5,676 bases of DNA, from assembly GCA_013812465.1 (NCBI GenBank), contig JACCTK010000110.1:1-5676 (forward strand), read 5' to 3'. The stretch is from Actinomycetota bacterium. Its GTDB lineage: Bacteria; Actinomycetota; Thermoleophilia; Gaiellales; Gaiellaceae. Positions 5,614 to 5,676 of the stretch are shown here, in pieces (within the stretch, counting starts at the first letter, position 1; each line of letters begins with the position of its first letter). The notes beneath the pieces are model-generated. The model had not been told where the DNA came from. It saw only the letters and a list, made by a program, of their open reading frames with translations, and did no database searches. Both the position numbers and the translations under genes were made by a program.

Positions 5614-5676
5614 CTAGCCGTGCCGCCGGTGGCGGCGGCGGGCGAACCACTCGTTCAGGTCGCCGAGGAAGATCAC
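5614..5676 (-). CDS. C-terminal tail of an unidentified minus-strand gene (partial, enters from the right edge)
   Basis: Twenty codons and a TAG stop, reading VIFLGDLNEWFARRRHRRHG. The stretch VIFLGDLNEW resembles the GD(F/L)N motif of the endonuclease/exonuclease/phosphatase fold, but the basic tail then ends abruptly, which is early for that family, so it may be truncated or merely look alike. It converges on the toxin gene with a 25-base gap. The opposite strand is also open here, so the call is weak. Confidence 0.3.
   Translation of the reverse strand: MIFLGDLNEWFARRRHRRHG
5622..5636. other. GC-rich hairpin between the convergent gene ends
   Basis: GCCGCC-GGT-GGCGGC can form a six-base-pair stem with a three-base loop, 34 bases after the toxin stop. 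It has no T run on either side, and it may simply reflect repeated Arg codons in the minus-strand tail. A role as a toxin-operon terminator is possible but unsupported. Confidence 0.2.

Noticed and set aside
5589..5676. Plus-strand start of a new gene at the right edge (GTG 5619)
   Set aside because: Only 19 codons are visible, with repeated Ala/Pro and no ribosome site; the minus-strand reading resembles protein slightly better.

Overview
The window is GC-rich, uses GTG and TTG starts freely, and carries a menaquinol-type Rieske protein with three membrane helices, a UbiD-family decarboxylase and a cyclase/ATPase/TPR regulator. This combination suggests an actinobacterium, possibly a deep-branching lineage such as Thermoleophilia/Gaiellales. 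The taxonomic guess is inference from style and protein families only.

Layout. From right to left on the minus strand run: a large regulator (start at 4840) with a class III nucleotide cyclase domain, an NB-ARC/AAA-type ATPase and TPR repeats, broken by a one-base frameshift near 3047-3052 into 2987-4840 and 2352-3050; a UbiD-family prenyl-FMN decarboxylase (874-2343), 8 bases after the regulator stop; then, after a 73-base gap with a candidate promoter, the Rieske iron-sulfur subunit of the cytochrome bc complex (<1-800), which runs off the left edge. On the plus strand, divergent from the regulator, lies a compact toxin-antitoxin pair: a ribbon-helix-helix antitoxin (4903-5160) overlapping by four bases a PIN-domain toxin (5157-5588). 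A short minus-strand tail (5614-5676) enters from the right edge.

How the genes fit together. UbiD-family decarboxylases act in quinone synthesis, and the Rieske subunit takes electrons from the quinol, so the two neighbours plausibly serve the same respiratory chain (menaquinone in an actinobacterium). The cyclase-ATPase sits directly upstream on the same strand, but nothing in the sequence shows that it controls them. The toxin-antitoxin pair looks independent.

The most useful observations are the clean frameshift in the regulator, the unusual residues at the nucleotide-selecting positions of its cyclase domain, and the 62-base divergent region in which each gene has a TANNNT hexamer exactly six bases before its start codon, with a 12-base perfect palindrome over the antitoxin start. 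I found no RNA gene, insertion sequence, CRISPR array or clearly novel system, and no gene-free stretch longer than about 75 bases.
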